DNA of 64,000 nucleotides from Allobosea lathyri (GCF_900108245.1 NZ_FNUY01000010.1:109711-173710), one strand, 5' to 3'. Positions 39,897 to 49,018 are shown, counted from the stretch's first letter. Notes: generated from the sequence alone by a model not told the origin. Numbers and translations are program-made.

Positions 39897-41699
39897 ATGA
39901 GTCCAATGCCTCCGCGCGCCTTTCTCGGCGTTACCCGCTCCGTGCTCGGCCGCCCCTGGCGCGACAGGCTGGATGCCGCCGGCCTCGGTCGGGCCGAAGC
40001 GCTGTCGCAGATCGAGGGTATCCCCGACATCCTCGCCCGCCTGCTCGCCGGGCGTGGCGTCGAGGCCGAGGAGGCCGCCCGCTTCCTCGAGCCAAAACTG
40101 CGCGACCTGCTGCCCGATCCCGCGACGCTGATCGATATGGAGGCCGCAGCCGCCCGCCTGGCTCGGGCGGCTATCCGGCAGGAGAAGGTCGCGATCTTCG
40201 GCGATTACGATGTCGATGGCGCCTGCTCGGCTGCGCTGCTCGCCGGATTTCTCACCGAGGCTGGCGCGAAGCCGCGCATCCATATTCCCGATCGGCTGAT
40301 CGAAGGCTATGGGCCCAACAGCGAGGCGATCGGCATGCTCGCGGCCGAGGGCGCGACGCTGCTCGTCACCGTCGATTGCGGCACCACCAGCCACGAGCCG
40401 CTGGCAGAGGCGCGCCGGCTCGGGCTCGATGTCGTGGTGCTCGACCATCACCAGGCGCCCGAGCTGTTGCCGCCGGTCGAGGCGCTGGTCAACCCAAACC
40501 GCCAGGACGATCTGTCGGGGCTGGGCCATCTTTGCGCGGCCGGCGTCGTTTTCCTGGCGCTCGTCGCGACCAGCCGGACCTTGCGGCGGCAGGGCTTCTG
40601 GGCACAGCGCGGCACGGAGCCGGATCTGCTCGCCGCTCTCGATCTCGTCGCGCTGGCGACGGTCGCCGACGTGGTGCCGCTGCGCGGGCTCAACCGTGCC
40701 TTCGTCCGGCAGGGCCTTGCCATGCTGCGCGGCCGGACGCGGCCGGGGCTCGCAGCCTTGATGGACGTTGCGGGTCTCGATGGGCCCGTGCAGCCCTGGC
40801 ATCTCGGCTTCCTGCTCGGTCCGCGCATCAATGCCGGCGGGCGCATCGGCGACGCGGCGCTGGGCGCACGGCTTCTCCTGACGGCCGACGAGATCGAGGC
40901 GCGCATGATCGCGACCGAACTCAACCGCCTGAACCAGGAGCGTCAGGAGATCGAGCGGCAGGCTGTGCTGGAGGCTACGGCCGAAGCCGAGCACGCCTTG
41001 ATGCACGCGCCCGACCAGGCGGTGCTGCTGGCGGCCTCGGCAGATTGGCATCCCGGCATCGTCGGGCTTGTCGCTGCGCGGCTCAAGGAGCGCTTCCGCC
41101 GGCCGGCCTTCGCGCTGGCGCTGAACGGGGAGGGCGGCGCGACCGGCTCTGGCCGTTCGGTGGCGGGCGTCGATCTCGGCCGTGCCGTCCGCGCCGCCGT
41201 CGAGGCGGGGCTCGCCGTCAAGGGCGGCGGCCACGCGATGGCGGCTGGCATCACGCTGGCGGCCGGCCAGAGCGCGGCCTTCCACGCCTTTCTGGTCGAG
41301 CGGCTCGCAGCCGATGTCGGCGCGGCCAGCGAAGGAGAAGCACTCTTTGTCGATGCCGCATTGAGCGCGGGCGGCGCCAATCCGCGGCTGCTGGCCGAGA
41401 TCGACAAGGCCGGCCCCTTCGGGGCGGGCAGTCCCGAGCCTGTCTTCGTCTTTCCCTCGCACCGTCTGACGGATGTGGTCGAGATCGGCAGCGGCGGCCA
41501 TGTCCGCGTCAAGCTGAAGAGCGGCGATGGCGCCAGTATCGGCGGCATCGCCTTCCGTGTCGCGCAGGAGCCACTCGGACGCGCCTTGCTGGCTGCGCGA
41601 GGAGAGGTGATTCACCTCGCCGCGACCTTGACGCTGAATCGCTGGGGCGGGACGGAAGCAGCCGAACTGCGCGTGCTGGATCTCGCGAAGTCGAACTGA
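39897..41699 (+). CDS. recJ: Single-stranded-DNA-specific exonuclease RecJ
   Basis: 600 residues. DHH-family motifs in order: AIFGDYDVDGAC (Asp 103, Asp 105), LLVTVDCGTTSH, VVVLDHHQAPELLPP, LATVADVVPL and, in the DHHA1 part, GIVGLVAARLKERFRRP and KGGGHAMAAGITL. The C-terminal OB-like domain ends WGGTEAAELRVLDLAKSN. It degrades single-stranded DNA 5' to 3' in mismatch and recombination repair. The order glpX ... recJ is usual in Rhizobiales. Confidence 0.96.
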   Translation: MSPMPPRAFLGVTRSVLGRPWRDRLDAAGLGRAEALSQIEGIPDILARLLAGRGVEAEEAARFLEPKLRDLLPDPATLIDMEAAAARLARAAIRQEKVAIFGDYDVDGACSAALLAGFLTEAGAKPRIHIPDRLIEGYGPNSEAIGMLAAEGATLLVTVDCGTTSHEPLAEARRLGLDVVVLDHHQAPELLPPVEALVNPNRQDDLSGLGHLCAAGVVFLALVATSRTLRRQGFWAQRGTEPDLLAALDLVALATVADVVPLRGLNRAFVRQGLAMLRGRTRPGLAALMDVAGLDGPVQPWHLGFLLGPRINAGGRIGDAALGARLLLTADEIEARMIATELNRLNQERQEIERQAVLEATAEAEHALMHAPDQAVLLAASADWHPGIVGLVAARLKERFRRPAFALALNGEGGATGSGRSVAGVDLGRAVRAAVEAGLAVKGGGHAMAAGITLAAGQSAAFHAFLVERLAADVGAASEGEALFVDAALSAGGANPRLLAEIDKAGPFGAGSPEPVFVFPSHRLTDVVEIGSGGHVRVKLKSGDGASIGGIAFRVAQEPLGRALLAARGEVIHLAATLTLNRWGGTEAAELRVLDLAKSN

Positions 41700-41771
41700 C
41701 GGCCCTCAAAAGGCTCTTTGGACGCCGGCAGCCTGATTGTTAGTTGACCACAACTCTTGCCAAACTGGCCC

Positions 41772-41800
41772 TTGCAGAGCGCGGGCCCTCCTACTATACC
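41772..41800 (+). promoter_or_regulatory. Predicted promoter of tRNA-Glu
   Basis: TTGCAG at 41772-41777, 17 bases, TATACC at 41795-41800, about 40 bases before the tRNA. A start near 41807 would leave a leader of about 34 bases. Confidence 0.5.
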
Positions 41801-41840
41801 TCGCCCCGCTTCGACGGATCGCCCGCCGGTCCAGAAGCGT

Positions 41841-41915
41841 GCGACCTTCGTCTATCGGTTAGGACACCAGCCTTTCACGCTGGGGAGACGGGTTCGACTC
41901 CCGTAGGTCGCGCCA
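41841..41915 (+). tRNA. tRNA-Glu (anticodon UUC)
   Basis: 75 bases with an encoded CCA. The acceptor arms GCGACCT and AGGTCGC pair. The D arm lies around cgtctatcggttaggac, the anticodon stem CCAGC/GCTGG encloses CTTTCAC (TTC anticodon), and the T arm is cgggttcgactcccg. No integrase or duplicated 3' end was noticed nearby. Confidence 0.95.
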
Positions 41916-42070
41916 CCCTCCAATAGGGGTGTTAGCGCGTTTAAGAGCGCCTTGGCCGCGGCCGAAACGGATGCCCCCAAACCAGAACTTGTCCGTGGCC
42001 TGCCGCGAACTCAACGGCATCTGTCGTTGCCCGTAACGGGCCGGCCACGTCATGCAACGTTTTCAAGCAC

Positions 42071-42634
42071 CTAGCTGGCAGACTGTGGGTTGATCCCGGC
42101 ATCAACCCACTCACGCGTCTGTTCCAGGATCTCGTCCGAAAGTGCTGGGTCGTCGATCGCGCGGGCGAGGATTACGGCCCCCACCATCGCTGCAAAGTTT
42201 CCGATCGCCGCGCGGCGCCTGTCCGCCGCATCGAGCTCCGGGAGCGCCTTGCCGATACGGTCGATCTGCGAGCGAAGGCCTGCGGTCATGGCCGCGCGTG
42301 CCGCGGGTGTCTGAAGGCGGATGGCCGCTGCAAGGCCCGCCGTCGGGCAACCCCCGGCGCAGTCGTCACGATGACGGGGCGACAGATAGGCATCCACATA
42401 AGCGCCGAAATCGCCTCCTTCGCCTGTGCCCGCGGCGAGGACATGGGCAACGGTCTGCGCGATCAGGTCGTCCTTCGAATTGAAATGGCCATAGAAGCCG
42501 CCATGGGTGAGCCCGGCGGCTTTCATCACCTCCGCCACGCTGACCGCGTCGAACCCCTTGTCGCGAAACAGCCGGCTGGCAACCTCCAGAATCCGGCGAC
42601 GGTTCTCCGCCATCTGGTCTCGACTGACCTTCAT
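42071..42634 (-). CDS. TetR-family regulator of the adjacent oxidoreductase operon
   Basis: 187 residues from ATG 42634, set by GGAG nine bases upstream; ATG starts further upstream fall inside the operators. The N-terminal helix-turn-helix is RRRILEVASRLFRDKGFDAVSVAEVMKAAGLTHGGFYGHFNSKDDLIAQ. The C-terminal ligand domain includes CAGGCPTAGLAAAI, as in the AcrR/NemR-like group. Two ATGAT-N4-ATCAT dyads between it and the SDR gene are the likely operators, so it should repress itself and the SDR-OYE-reductase operon until bound by an electrophile. Confidence 0.9.
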   Translation of the reverse strand: MKVSRDQMAENRRRILEVASRLFRDKGFDAVSVAEVMKAAGLTHGGFYGHFNSKDDLIAQTVAHVLAAGTGEGGDFGAYVDAYLSPRHRDDCAGGCPTAGLAAAIRLQTPAARAAMTAGLRSQIDRIGKALPELDAADRRRAAIGNFAAMVGAVILARAIDDPALSDEILEQTREWVDAGINPQSAS

Positions 42635-42668
42635 TTCAAAATTCTCCGCCGGCTCCGTTGACATAATC

Positions 42669-42710
42669 ATGATGGGCATCATATTAAATATCAATCATGA
42701 TAACCATCAT
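42669..42710. promoter_or_regulatory. Paired TetR operators (ATGAT-N4-ATCAT twice)
   Basis: ATGATGGGCATCAT at 42669-42682 and ATGATAACCATCAT at 42697-42710, centres 28 bases apart, between the divergent TetR and SDR starts. The identical half-sites and near three-turn spacing point to cooperative binding of a TetR dimer pair. Confidence 0.72.
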
Positions 42711-42744
42711 GAATATAGGTTTTAGCACAGAAAAGAGCAATGCC

Positions 42745-43533
42745 ATGACCGCCAGTCCGTCAGTCCTCATCACAGGCGCCTCCACCGGCATCGGAGCCGC
42801 CTACGCCGAGCGCTTTGCACGGCGCGGGCACGACCTCGTGCTGGTTGCCCGTGATGTGGCACGAATGGAGGCCCTAGGTGCCCGTCTGCGTCAGGAAACT
42901 GGCGTGGCGCTCGACATCATCCAGGCTGACCTCACCAAGGCCGACGAGCTTGCAACGGTGGAGACGCGGCTGCGCGATGACGCCCGCATCGGGATCCTCG
43001 TCAACAATGCCGGAACGGCGATCGGCGGAAGCTTCGTCGAGCAGAGCACCGACGATGTCGCACGGCTGGTTGCGCTCAACACGACCGCGCTTCTGCGGCT
43101 TGCCAGCGCCATCGCCCCGCGTCTTGCGGCGGCCGGCGAAGGAGCGATTGTCAACATCGGCTCCGTGGTTGGCCTGGCGCCGGAGTTCGGCATGACGGTC
43201 TACGGCGCAACCAAGGCCTTCGTGCTGTTCCTGTCGCAAGGGCTCAGCCTCGAGCTCGGGCCGAGGGGCGTCTACGTCCAGGCCGTGCTTCCCGCCACGA
43301 CGCGAACGGAAATCTGGGGGCATGTCGGCGCCGACGTCAACACGCTGTCCAATGTGATGGAGGTGGGCGATCTGGTCGATGCGGCGCTGGTCGGCTTCGA
43401 CCGTCGCGAAGCGGTGACGATCCCGCCGCTTCCCGATGCCGGGCAGTGGGACGCGCTTCAGGCCGCGCGCCAGGCCATGCTTCCGAACTATCGGAACGAA
43501 CATCCCGCCGAGCGGTACCGCACGGTCGCCTGA
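42745..43533 (+). CDS. SDR-family oxidoreductase
   Basis: 262 residues from the ATG giving MTASPSVLITGAS; an upstream ATG at 42697 lies inside the second operator. LITGASTGIGAAYAERFARRGHDLVLVAR is the NADP loop, followed by NNAGTA, NIGSVVGL and the YGATKAFVL catalytic pair. The C-terminal part (LPATTRTEIWGHVGAD, then LDAALVGFDRREAVTIPPLP) matches a group often found with TetR regulators and old yellow enzymes. First gene of a likely operon with the two oxidoreductases that follow. Confidence 0.9.
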   Translation: MTASPSVLITGASTGIGAAYAERFARRGHDLVLVARDVARMEALGARLRQETGVALDIIQADLTKADELATVETRLRDDARIGILVNNAGTAIGGSFVEQSTDDVARLVALNTTALLRLASAIAPRLAAAGEGAIVNIGSVVGLAPEFGMTVYGATKAFVLFLSQGLSLELGPRGVYVQAVLPATTRTEIWGHVGADVNTLSNVMEVGDLVDAALVGFDRREAVTIPPLPDAGQWDALQAARQAMLPNYRNEHPAERYRTVA

Positions 43534-43593
43534 TCAGCAGCCGAGCCATCTCGACAAATGACCCGCTACCGCGCGGACAACTGAAGGTGACCC

Positions 43594-44685
43594 ATGACGA
43601 GCAAGACCCTGTTTGAGCCCTATATTCTCGGCTCGCTGATCCTCTCCAACCGGATCGTGATGGCGCCCCTGACGCGTAATCGCGCCGGCCCGGGTTTCGT
43701 GCCGGGCGACCTCGCCGCGGAGTACTACGGCCAGCGCGCGACGGCCGGCCTGCTGATTTCCGAGGCCACGCAGATCTCGCGGCAGGGACAGGGTTATCAG
43801 GACACGCCCGGCATCTACTCCCAGGCGCAGATCGACGGCTGGCGCAAGGTCACGACCGCCGTGCACGCCAAGGGCGGGCGGATATTCCTGCAGCTCTGGC
43901 ATGTCGGCCGCGTCAGCCACGTCGATCTCCAGGAGAACGGGGCGTCTCCCGTCGCGCCGTCGGCGATCCGGGCCGCGACCAAGACCTTCGTCAACAACGG
44001 CTTCTTCGAGGTCTCGGAGCCGCGCGCCTTGGCCCTCGACGAGCTGCCGGGCATCGTGAGCGACTTCCGGCAGGCGGCCGCGAACGCGATCGCGGCCGGC
44101 TTCGACGGTGTCGAGATCCATGGTGCCAACGGCTATCTGCTCGACCAGTTTGCCAGGGACGGCGCCAATGTCAGGACGGACGCATATGGCGGATCGGTCG
44201 AGAACCGCGCCCGGCTGATGCTGGAGGTTTCGGCTGCGGTGGTCGACGAGATCGGCGCCGGGCGCACCGGAATCCGGATTTCGCCGGTCTCACCGGCCAA
44301 CGGTGTCTCGAGCAGCGATCCCCAGGTCCAATTCGACTATATCGTCGATCAGCTCAATGCCTTGGGCATCGTCTACATCCATGTCGTCGAGGGCGCCACG
44401 GGTGGACCGCGCGATGTCGCGCCGTTCGATTTCGGATCGCTCCGCCGCCGCTTCAGGAATGCCTATATCGCCAATAACGGCTACGATCTCGACCTCGCGA
44501 CCTCGCGGCTGGCCGAGGACAAGGCCGATCTGTTCGCCTTCGGCCGCCCCTTCATCGCCAATCCTGACCTCGTGGAGAGGCTGGAGACCCGCGCGCCGCT
44601 AGCGGCTGTCGACCCGGCTACGATCTATGGCGGAGGCGCGGCGGGATACACCGATTATCCCGCCATCGCCGCAAGCAACTCCTGA
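43594..44685 (+). CDS. Old yellow enzyme-type alkene reductase
   Basis: 363 residues, FMN barrel. SNRIVMAPLTRNRAG opens the flavin site, HVGRVSHVDLQENGASPVAPSAI follows, and GFDGVEIHGANGYLLDQFARDGANVRTDAYGGSVENR holds the His-x-x-Asn pair that binds the carbonyl oxygen of the substrate. It reduces activated C=C bonds of enones, nitroalkenes or N-ethylmaleimide with NAD(P)H, like NemA. It follows the SDR by 60 bases and precedes a quinone reductase by 42, so all three are probably made together. Confidence 0.92.
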   Translation: MTSKTLFEPYILGSLILSNRIVMAPLTRNRAGPGFVPGDLAAEYYGQRATAGLLISEATQISRQGQGYQDTPGIYSQAQIDGWRKVTTAVHAKGGRIFLQLWHVGRVSHVDLQENGASPVAPSAIRAATKTFVNNGFFEVSEPRALALDELPGIVSDFRQAAANAIAAGFDGVEIHGANGYLLDQFARDGANVRTDAYGGSVENRARLMLEVSAAVVDEIGAGRTGIRISPVSPANGVSSSDPQVQFDYIVDQLNALGIVYIHVVEGATGGPRDVAPFDFGSLRRRFRNAYIANNGYDLDLATSRLAEDKADLFAFGRPFIANPDLVERLETRAPLAAVDPATIYGGGAAGYTDYPAIAASNS

Positions 44686-44727
44686 CCCGTCGGGTCGCCC
44701 TGTCGGCGAGATTGGAGAACAGACACC

Positions 44728-45729
44728 ATGAGGGCCTTCATTCTCGATAAATACAAGAAGAAGGGCGCGCTGCGGCTCGGCGAAATGCCGGAGCCGACGT
44801 TGCGGGATGACGACGTTCTCGTCCAGGTCCACGCGGCCGGGCTCAACCTTCTGGATTCCAAGCTCCGCGACGGCCAGTTCAAGCTCATCCTGCCGTACCG
44901 TCCGCCCTTCATCCTGGGACACGACGTGGCGGGCACGGTGGTCCGCATCGGATCGAATGTCCGGCACTTCAAGCCGGGTGACGAGGTCTACGCCCGGCCG
45001 CGCGATGGCCGGGTCGGGACGTTCGCGGAGTTCATCGCCATGAATGAGGCCGACCTGGCGCTGAAGCCCAAGAACCTCACCATGGAGGAGGCGGCTTCCA
45101 TCCCCCTGGTGGGGCTGACGGCCTGGCAGGTGCTGGTCGAGCGAGCCGGCCTGCGGAAAGGGCAGAAGGTCCTCATACACGCCGGCTCCGGCGGCGTTGG
45201 CACCTTCGCCATCCAGCTTGCCAAGCATCTCGGCGCGACGGTTGCGACCACGACGGGCACGGCGAATGTCGAGCTGGTCAGGAGCCTCGGCGCCGATGTC
45301 GTCATCGATTACAAGAAGGAAGACTTCGAGAAGCTCCTGTCCGGCTACGATGTGGTGTTGAACAGCCTGGACAACGACACGCTTCAAAAATCCCTGAATG
45401 TGCTGAAGCCCGGTGGCAAGCTGATCTCGATCTCCGGTCCGCCGGATCCCGAATTCGCCAGGGAACAAGGGCTCAACTGGGTCCTGCGTCAGGTTTTGCG
45501 CCTTCTGAGCTTCGGCATCCGAAGCAAGGCCAAGCGCCGCCGCGTCAGCTATTCGTTCCTGTTCATGCGCGCGAATGGCGAGCAGTTGCGCGAGATCACA
45601 TCGCTGATCGAAGCCGGGATCATTCGCCCCATCATGGATCGGGTCTTCCCGTTCGAAGCTACCAACGAGGCCTTGGCATACATCGAAACGGGACGGTCAA
45701 AGGGCAAGGTCGTCGTCAAGTTGAGGTGA
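44728..45729 (+). CDS. NADP-dependent quinone/alkenal oxidoreductase (MDR superfamily, zinc-free)
   Basis: 333 residues. The GroES-like N-terminus (FILGHDVAGTVVRIGSNVRHFKPGDEVYARP) lacks zinc-ligand cysteines. VLIHAGSGGVGTFAIQLAKHLGATVATTTGT binds NADPH. These features place it with QOR-type reductases that act on quinones or alkenals. It is the last gene of the TetR-controlled operon, which suits detoxification of reactive carbonyls. Confidence 0.9.
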   Translation: MRAFILDKYKKKGALRLGEMPEPTLRDDDVLVQVHAAGLNLLDSKLRDGQFKLILPYRPPFILGHDVAGTVVRIGSNVRHFKPGDEVYARPRDGRVGTFAEFIAMNEADLALKPKNLTMEEAASIPLVGLTAWQVLVERAGLRKGQKVLIHAGSGGVGTFAIQLAKHLGATVATTTGTANVELVRSLGADVVIDYKKEDFEKLLSGYDVVLNSLDNDTLQKSLNVLKPGGKLISISGPPDPEFAREQGLNWVLRQVLRLLSFGIRSKAKRRRVSYSFLFMRANGEQLREITSLIEAGIIRPIMDRVFPFEATNEALAYIETGRSKGKVVVKLR

Positions 45730-45746
45730 GGGCGGCGTCGCGCGTG

Positions 45747-47039
45747 TCATTCGTCGCCTCCGCGCGCGGCCTGGTCAGTCCAGCGCCGGAACAGCACGCT
45801 GGCGTTGACGCCGCCGAAGCCGAAGCCGTTGGCGATCGCGTAGTCCGTAGCCACCGGCCGGGCCGCGTGCCTGACGAAATCGATTCCGTCGCCGGCCGGA
45901 TCGGGCGAGTCCAGATTGAGGGTCGGCGGCGCCACCTGATGCTTGAGCGCCAGAATCGCGAAGATGGCGCCAAGGCCGCCTGCGGCCCCGAGCAGGTGCC
46001 CGGTCGCCGATTTCGTCGCGCTGACGGCGACCCCGCCACCGGAGCCGAACAGCGCCTTGATGGCGGCAAGTTCTCCGAGATCGCCGATGGGGGTCGAGGT
46101 GGCATGGGCATTCAGATGACCGATTTCGCGCGGGGAGATGCCCGCTTGTGCGATCGCGATCTCCATGGCGCGCCGCGCGCCATTGCCGTCCTCGGGACCG
46201 GAGGTGATGTGATGCGCATCCGAGGTGGTGCCGTAGCCGACGAGTTCCGCGAGCGGCGTGGCGCCACGCGCCATGGCGTGGTCGAGGTCTTCGATCACCA
46301 GCATGCCGGCGCCTTCGCCCATGACGAAGCCGTCACGGGCCGTGTCGAATGGGAGCGAAGCCTCGGCCGGCTTGTCATTGAAGCCGGTGGACAAAGAGCG
46401 TGCAGCGGCAAAACCTCCCAGGCTGACGGTGTTCATGCAGGCTTCCGTTCCGCCACACACCGCGACGTCCGCTTCCCCCGCGCGGATCAGCCGCGCCGCG
46501 TCCCCGATTGCTTGGATGCCAGCCGCGCAGGCGGTGACGGGTGCGCCGAGCGGGCCTTTGAAACCATGCCGGATCGAGACATGTCCGGCGGCGAGGTTCA
46601 CGAGGAAGGACGGGATCGTGAACGGCGACATGCGGCGCACGCCGCGGGTATCGACCGTACGCACCGCTTCGGTGATCGCCGGAAAGCCGCCGATGCCCGA
46701 CGCGATGATCGTGGCGGTGCGCAGGCGTTGGGCGTCTGCGTCAGGCTTCCAGTTCGCCTGCGCGAGCGCCTCATCGGCCGCCGCAAGCGCAAACAGAATG
46801 AACCGGTCGATCTTCCGCTGGTCTTTCGGCGCCAGAACGGCGTCAGGATCGAAGCCCGCCTCGGCATCGTCCTGGCTTGAGGGAACCACGCCGCCGACCT
46901 TGGCTGACAAATCACCCACCATGTCGTCTGACAACCTGCGGATGCCCGACCGACCTTCCAGCAGGCGCGCCCAGCTTGGCGCGACCCCAGAAGCCAGCGG
47001 CGTGACCGCTCCCAGACCCGTGACAACAATCCGTCGCAT
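45747..47039 (-). CDS. Beta-ketoacyl-ACP synthase II (FabF-like)
   Basis: 430 residues. All three thiolase-fold residues are present: Cys in VTACAAGIQAIGDAARLI, His in NAHATSTPIGD, and Lys-His in SATKSATGHLLGAAGG. It condenses malonyl-ACP with acyl-ACP. It stands without acpP or fabD, between two TetR modules and in opposite direction to its right neighbour, so it may be a second, specialised copy and not the housekeeping fabF. Its stop is 17 bases from that of the quinone reductase. Confidence 0.88.
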   Translation of the reverse strand: MRRIVVTGLGAVTPLASGVAPSWARLLEGRSGIRRLSDDMVGDLSAKVGGVVPSSQDDAEAGFDPDAVLAPKDQRKIDRFILFALAAADEALAQANWKPDADAQRLRTATIIASGIGGFPAITEAVRTVDTRGVRRMSPFTIPSFLVNLAAGHVSIRHGFKGPLGAPVTACAAGIQAIGDAARLIRAGEADVAVCGGTEACMNTVSLGGFAAARSLSTGFNDKPAEASLPFDTARDGFVMGEGAGMLVIEDLDHAMARGATPLAELVGYGTTSDAHHITSGPEDGNGARRAMEIAIAQAGISPREIGHLNAHATSTPIGDLGELAAIKALFGSGGGVAVSATKSATGHLLGAAGGLGAIFAILALKHQVAPPTLNLDSPDPAGDGIDFVRHAARPVATDYAIANGFGFGGVNASVLFRRWTDQAARGGDE

Positions 47040-47212
47040 TTAGCCTCCGATGGTTTCTGGCACGCCGGCAAAGCCGCTGGGTTCCGTCCGGCTTCTGCGT
47101 GGGAACAGGATCCCCCCTGTCAGCCGCTGGCCCGTGGGCGCGGTCATTGAAACATCCCGCGTGGGCTCAGCGCCCGTATCAGTTGCGATGCGGGCCTCGG
47201 CCGAGGACATCG

Positions 47213-47818
47213 TCATTGGCGCCGGCTCGGCTGCGCGTCGTCCGCTGATGACTGCGCCAATACGCTTTCGGTCGCCGCTTGCAGGAACCGCTTCGACATC
47301 TGCTCGTCGTTGACGGCGCGTGACAGGAGCACGGCGCCCACCATCGTCGAGAGCATGGCCATGGCCTTGCCGTCGGCATCGTCGCCATCGGCCTTGCCGG
47401 TCCAGCGACCCATCAGGTCAAGATAGTGTTTGATCCCGCCTTCGAACGCCGCCTTCACGTCCGGGCCTTGCCTGGCAGCATCCGAACCGAGCGCGACCAC
47501 CGGGCAACCATCCGTCTTTTCCGCGCAGTGACCCATGCTGAGATAGAAATCGACCACCGCTGCCAGCGGGGCTTCAGGATTGGACTGGGCGGCATCTGAC
47601 CACCGACTCAAGGCGCTCTCCAACGCGCGCTTCGAGGCCTGCGCCGCCAGATCGTCCTTGGATTGGAACTGCTTGTAGAAGGCGCCCTGCGTCAGCCCGG
47701 CGCCGGCCATCAGATCCTTCAGCCCAATGCCGTCGAACCCATGCTGCCGGAACAGACGGCTGGCCACGTCGATGACCGTCTGCCGGTTTTCCTCGGCCTG
47801 CTGCCGCGTGACACGCAT
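47213..47818 (-). CDS. TetR-family repressor of the RND efflux operon
   Basis: 201 residues from ATG 47818, set by GGAGG six bases upstream; an upstream ATG at 47830 lacks this. Helix-turn-helix: QTVIDVASRLFRQHGFDGIGLKDLMAGAGLTQGAFYKQFQSKDDLAAQ. The ligand domain includes the CAEKTDGCPVVALGSDAARQG Cys pair as in the TetR at 42 kb, so the two are paralogues. A 55 bp dyad lies between it and the divergent efflux genes. Confidence 0.9.
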   Translation of the reverse strand: MRVTRQQAEENRQTVIDVASRLFRQHGFDGIGLKDLMAGAGLTQGAFYKQFQSKDDLAAQASKRALESALSRWSDAAQSNPEAPLAAVVDFYLSMGHCAEKTDGCPVVALGSDAARQGPDVKAAFEGGIKHYLDLMGRWTGKADGDDADGKAMAMLSTMVGAVLLSRAVNDEQMSKRFLQAATESVLAQSSADDAQPSRRQ

Positions 47819-47830
47819 CGGGACCTCCAT

Positions 47831-47885
47831 AATTAGATTGCGTTCGACTTCTATATCGAGCATAGAGTTCGAATGCAATCTAATT
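47831..47885. promoter_or_regulatory. Long dyad operator between TetR and RND genes
   Basis: Arms AATTAGATTGCGTTCGA (47831-47847) and TCGAATGCAATCTAATT (47869-47885) differ at one base. The central 21 bases also carry partial symmetry (CTTCTAT, ATAGAG). It fills the gap to the efflux start, so binding should block both promoters. Confidence 0.72.
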
Positions 47886-47896
47886 GGTTCAGGGCG

Positions 47897-49018
47897 ATGG
47901 GCAAGAAAAAGAAATCGGTCATCGTAGCAGGGGGCGTTGTGCTCGCGGCAACGGCGGCGGCGGCGTTGGTTACGCTTTCCGCCCGCCCACAGAACGCGTC
48001 TGCAATCGGCGATCCGCGGCAAAATGTTCCGATCGTCAGGCTGGTGACGCCAACACCGGTCGTGGATGCGGAGCGCCGCTTCACAGGTACCATCGCAGCG
48101 CGTGTTCAAAGCAATCTGGGCTTCCGCGTTGCTGGGAAAATCGTCGAACGCCTGGTGAATGTCGGGCAGCCTGTGATCGCAGGTCAGGCGCTGATGCGGA
48201 TCGACGAGACCGACCTGCGACTCGCGCTTACGGCGAAACGCAACGCCACCGCTGCCGCTCGCGCCGTCCTGGTCCAGGCCAGGGCGGACGAAAAGCGCTA
48301 CGCCGTTCTGGTCAAGGATGGATTTGCGGCAAGCCCGCAGCGCTACGAGCAAGCGAAGGCAGCGCTCGACACTGCGGCGGCCCAATTGGCAGCCGCGGAA
48401 GCGGACGAGAAAGTGGCCGAGAACGGATCGAGCTATTCGGTCCTTGTCGCGGATGCCGACGGCATCGTCGTCGAAACATTTGGCGAGCCCGGACAGGTCG
48501 TGACCGCCGGGCAGACCGTCGTCAGGCTCGCCCAGGCCGGACCGCGCGAGGCGGTCGTCGCTCTCCCCGAGACGATCAGACCGGCCATCGGCTCGGCCGC
48601 CGTGGCCAATCTCTTTGGAGCGGAGAACCGTCGCTATTCAGGTACCCTCCGGCAGCTCTCGGATTCAGCCGATCCGCAGACCCGCACCTATGAAGCGCGC
48701 TACGTCCTTGATGGCGAGGCCGCCGCAGCTCCGCTCGGGGCAACCGTGACCATCCGGCTCACCAATCAGACAAGCCAGCCCGAGATGGAAGTGCCGCTCG
48801 GCGCCTTGATGGACGATGGCCAGAAGACCGGTGTCTGGCTTCTGGATGACGCCACCTCGACTGTGAAATTCCGTCCGATCACGCTGGTCCGCGTGACCAG
48901 CGAGACCGCCATCATCTCTGGGCTGACCGAAGCCCGGCCGGTGGTTTCGCTTGGGGCTCACCTGCTGCAGGACGGCGCACGCGTCAGGACCGTGTCCCAG
49001 AACAGGGGCACCAAATGA
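47897..49018 (+). CDS. RND efflux periplasmic adaptor (HlyD/MFP family)
   Basis: About 373 residues from ATG 47897; ATG 47873 lies in the dyad. A membrane anchor (KSVIVAGGVVLAATAAAALVTL) is followed by the barrel-sandwich segments: RFTGTIAARVQSNLGFRVAGKIVERLVNVGQPVIAGQALMRID and ADADGIVVETFGEPGQVVTAGQTVVRLA, separated by a hairpin of helices (residues about 105-170). The C-terminal domain includes PEMEVPLGALMDDGQ. It overlaps the permease gene by four bases (ATGA). Confidence 0.92.
   Translation: MGKKKKSVIVAGGVVLAATAAAALVTLSARPQNASAIGDPRQNVPIVRLVTPTPVVDAERRFTGTIAARVQSNLGFRVAGKIVERLVNVGQPVIAGQALMRIDETDLRLALTAKRNATAAARAVLVQARADEKRYAVLVKDGFAASPQRYEQAKAALDTAAAQLAAAEADEKVAENGSSYSVLVADADGIVVETFGEPGQVVTAGQTVVRLAQAGPREAVVALPETIRPAIGSAAVANLFGAENRRYSGTLRQLSDSADPQTRTYEARYVLDGEAAAAPLGATVTIRLTNQTSQPEMEVPLGALMDDGQKTGVWLLDDATSTVKFRPITLVRVTSETAIISGLTEARPVVSLGAHLLQDGARVRTVSQNRGTK

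Noticed and set aside
39875..41743. A 622-codon plus-strand frame beside recJ
   Set aside because: Frame-shifted shadow of recJ, dominated by Arg and Ala.
41841..41915. tRNA-Glu as an integration site for the 42-63 kb genes
   Set aside because: No integrase, and no duplicated tRNA 3' end was noticed downstream; the region looks like ordinary modules.
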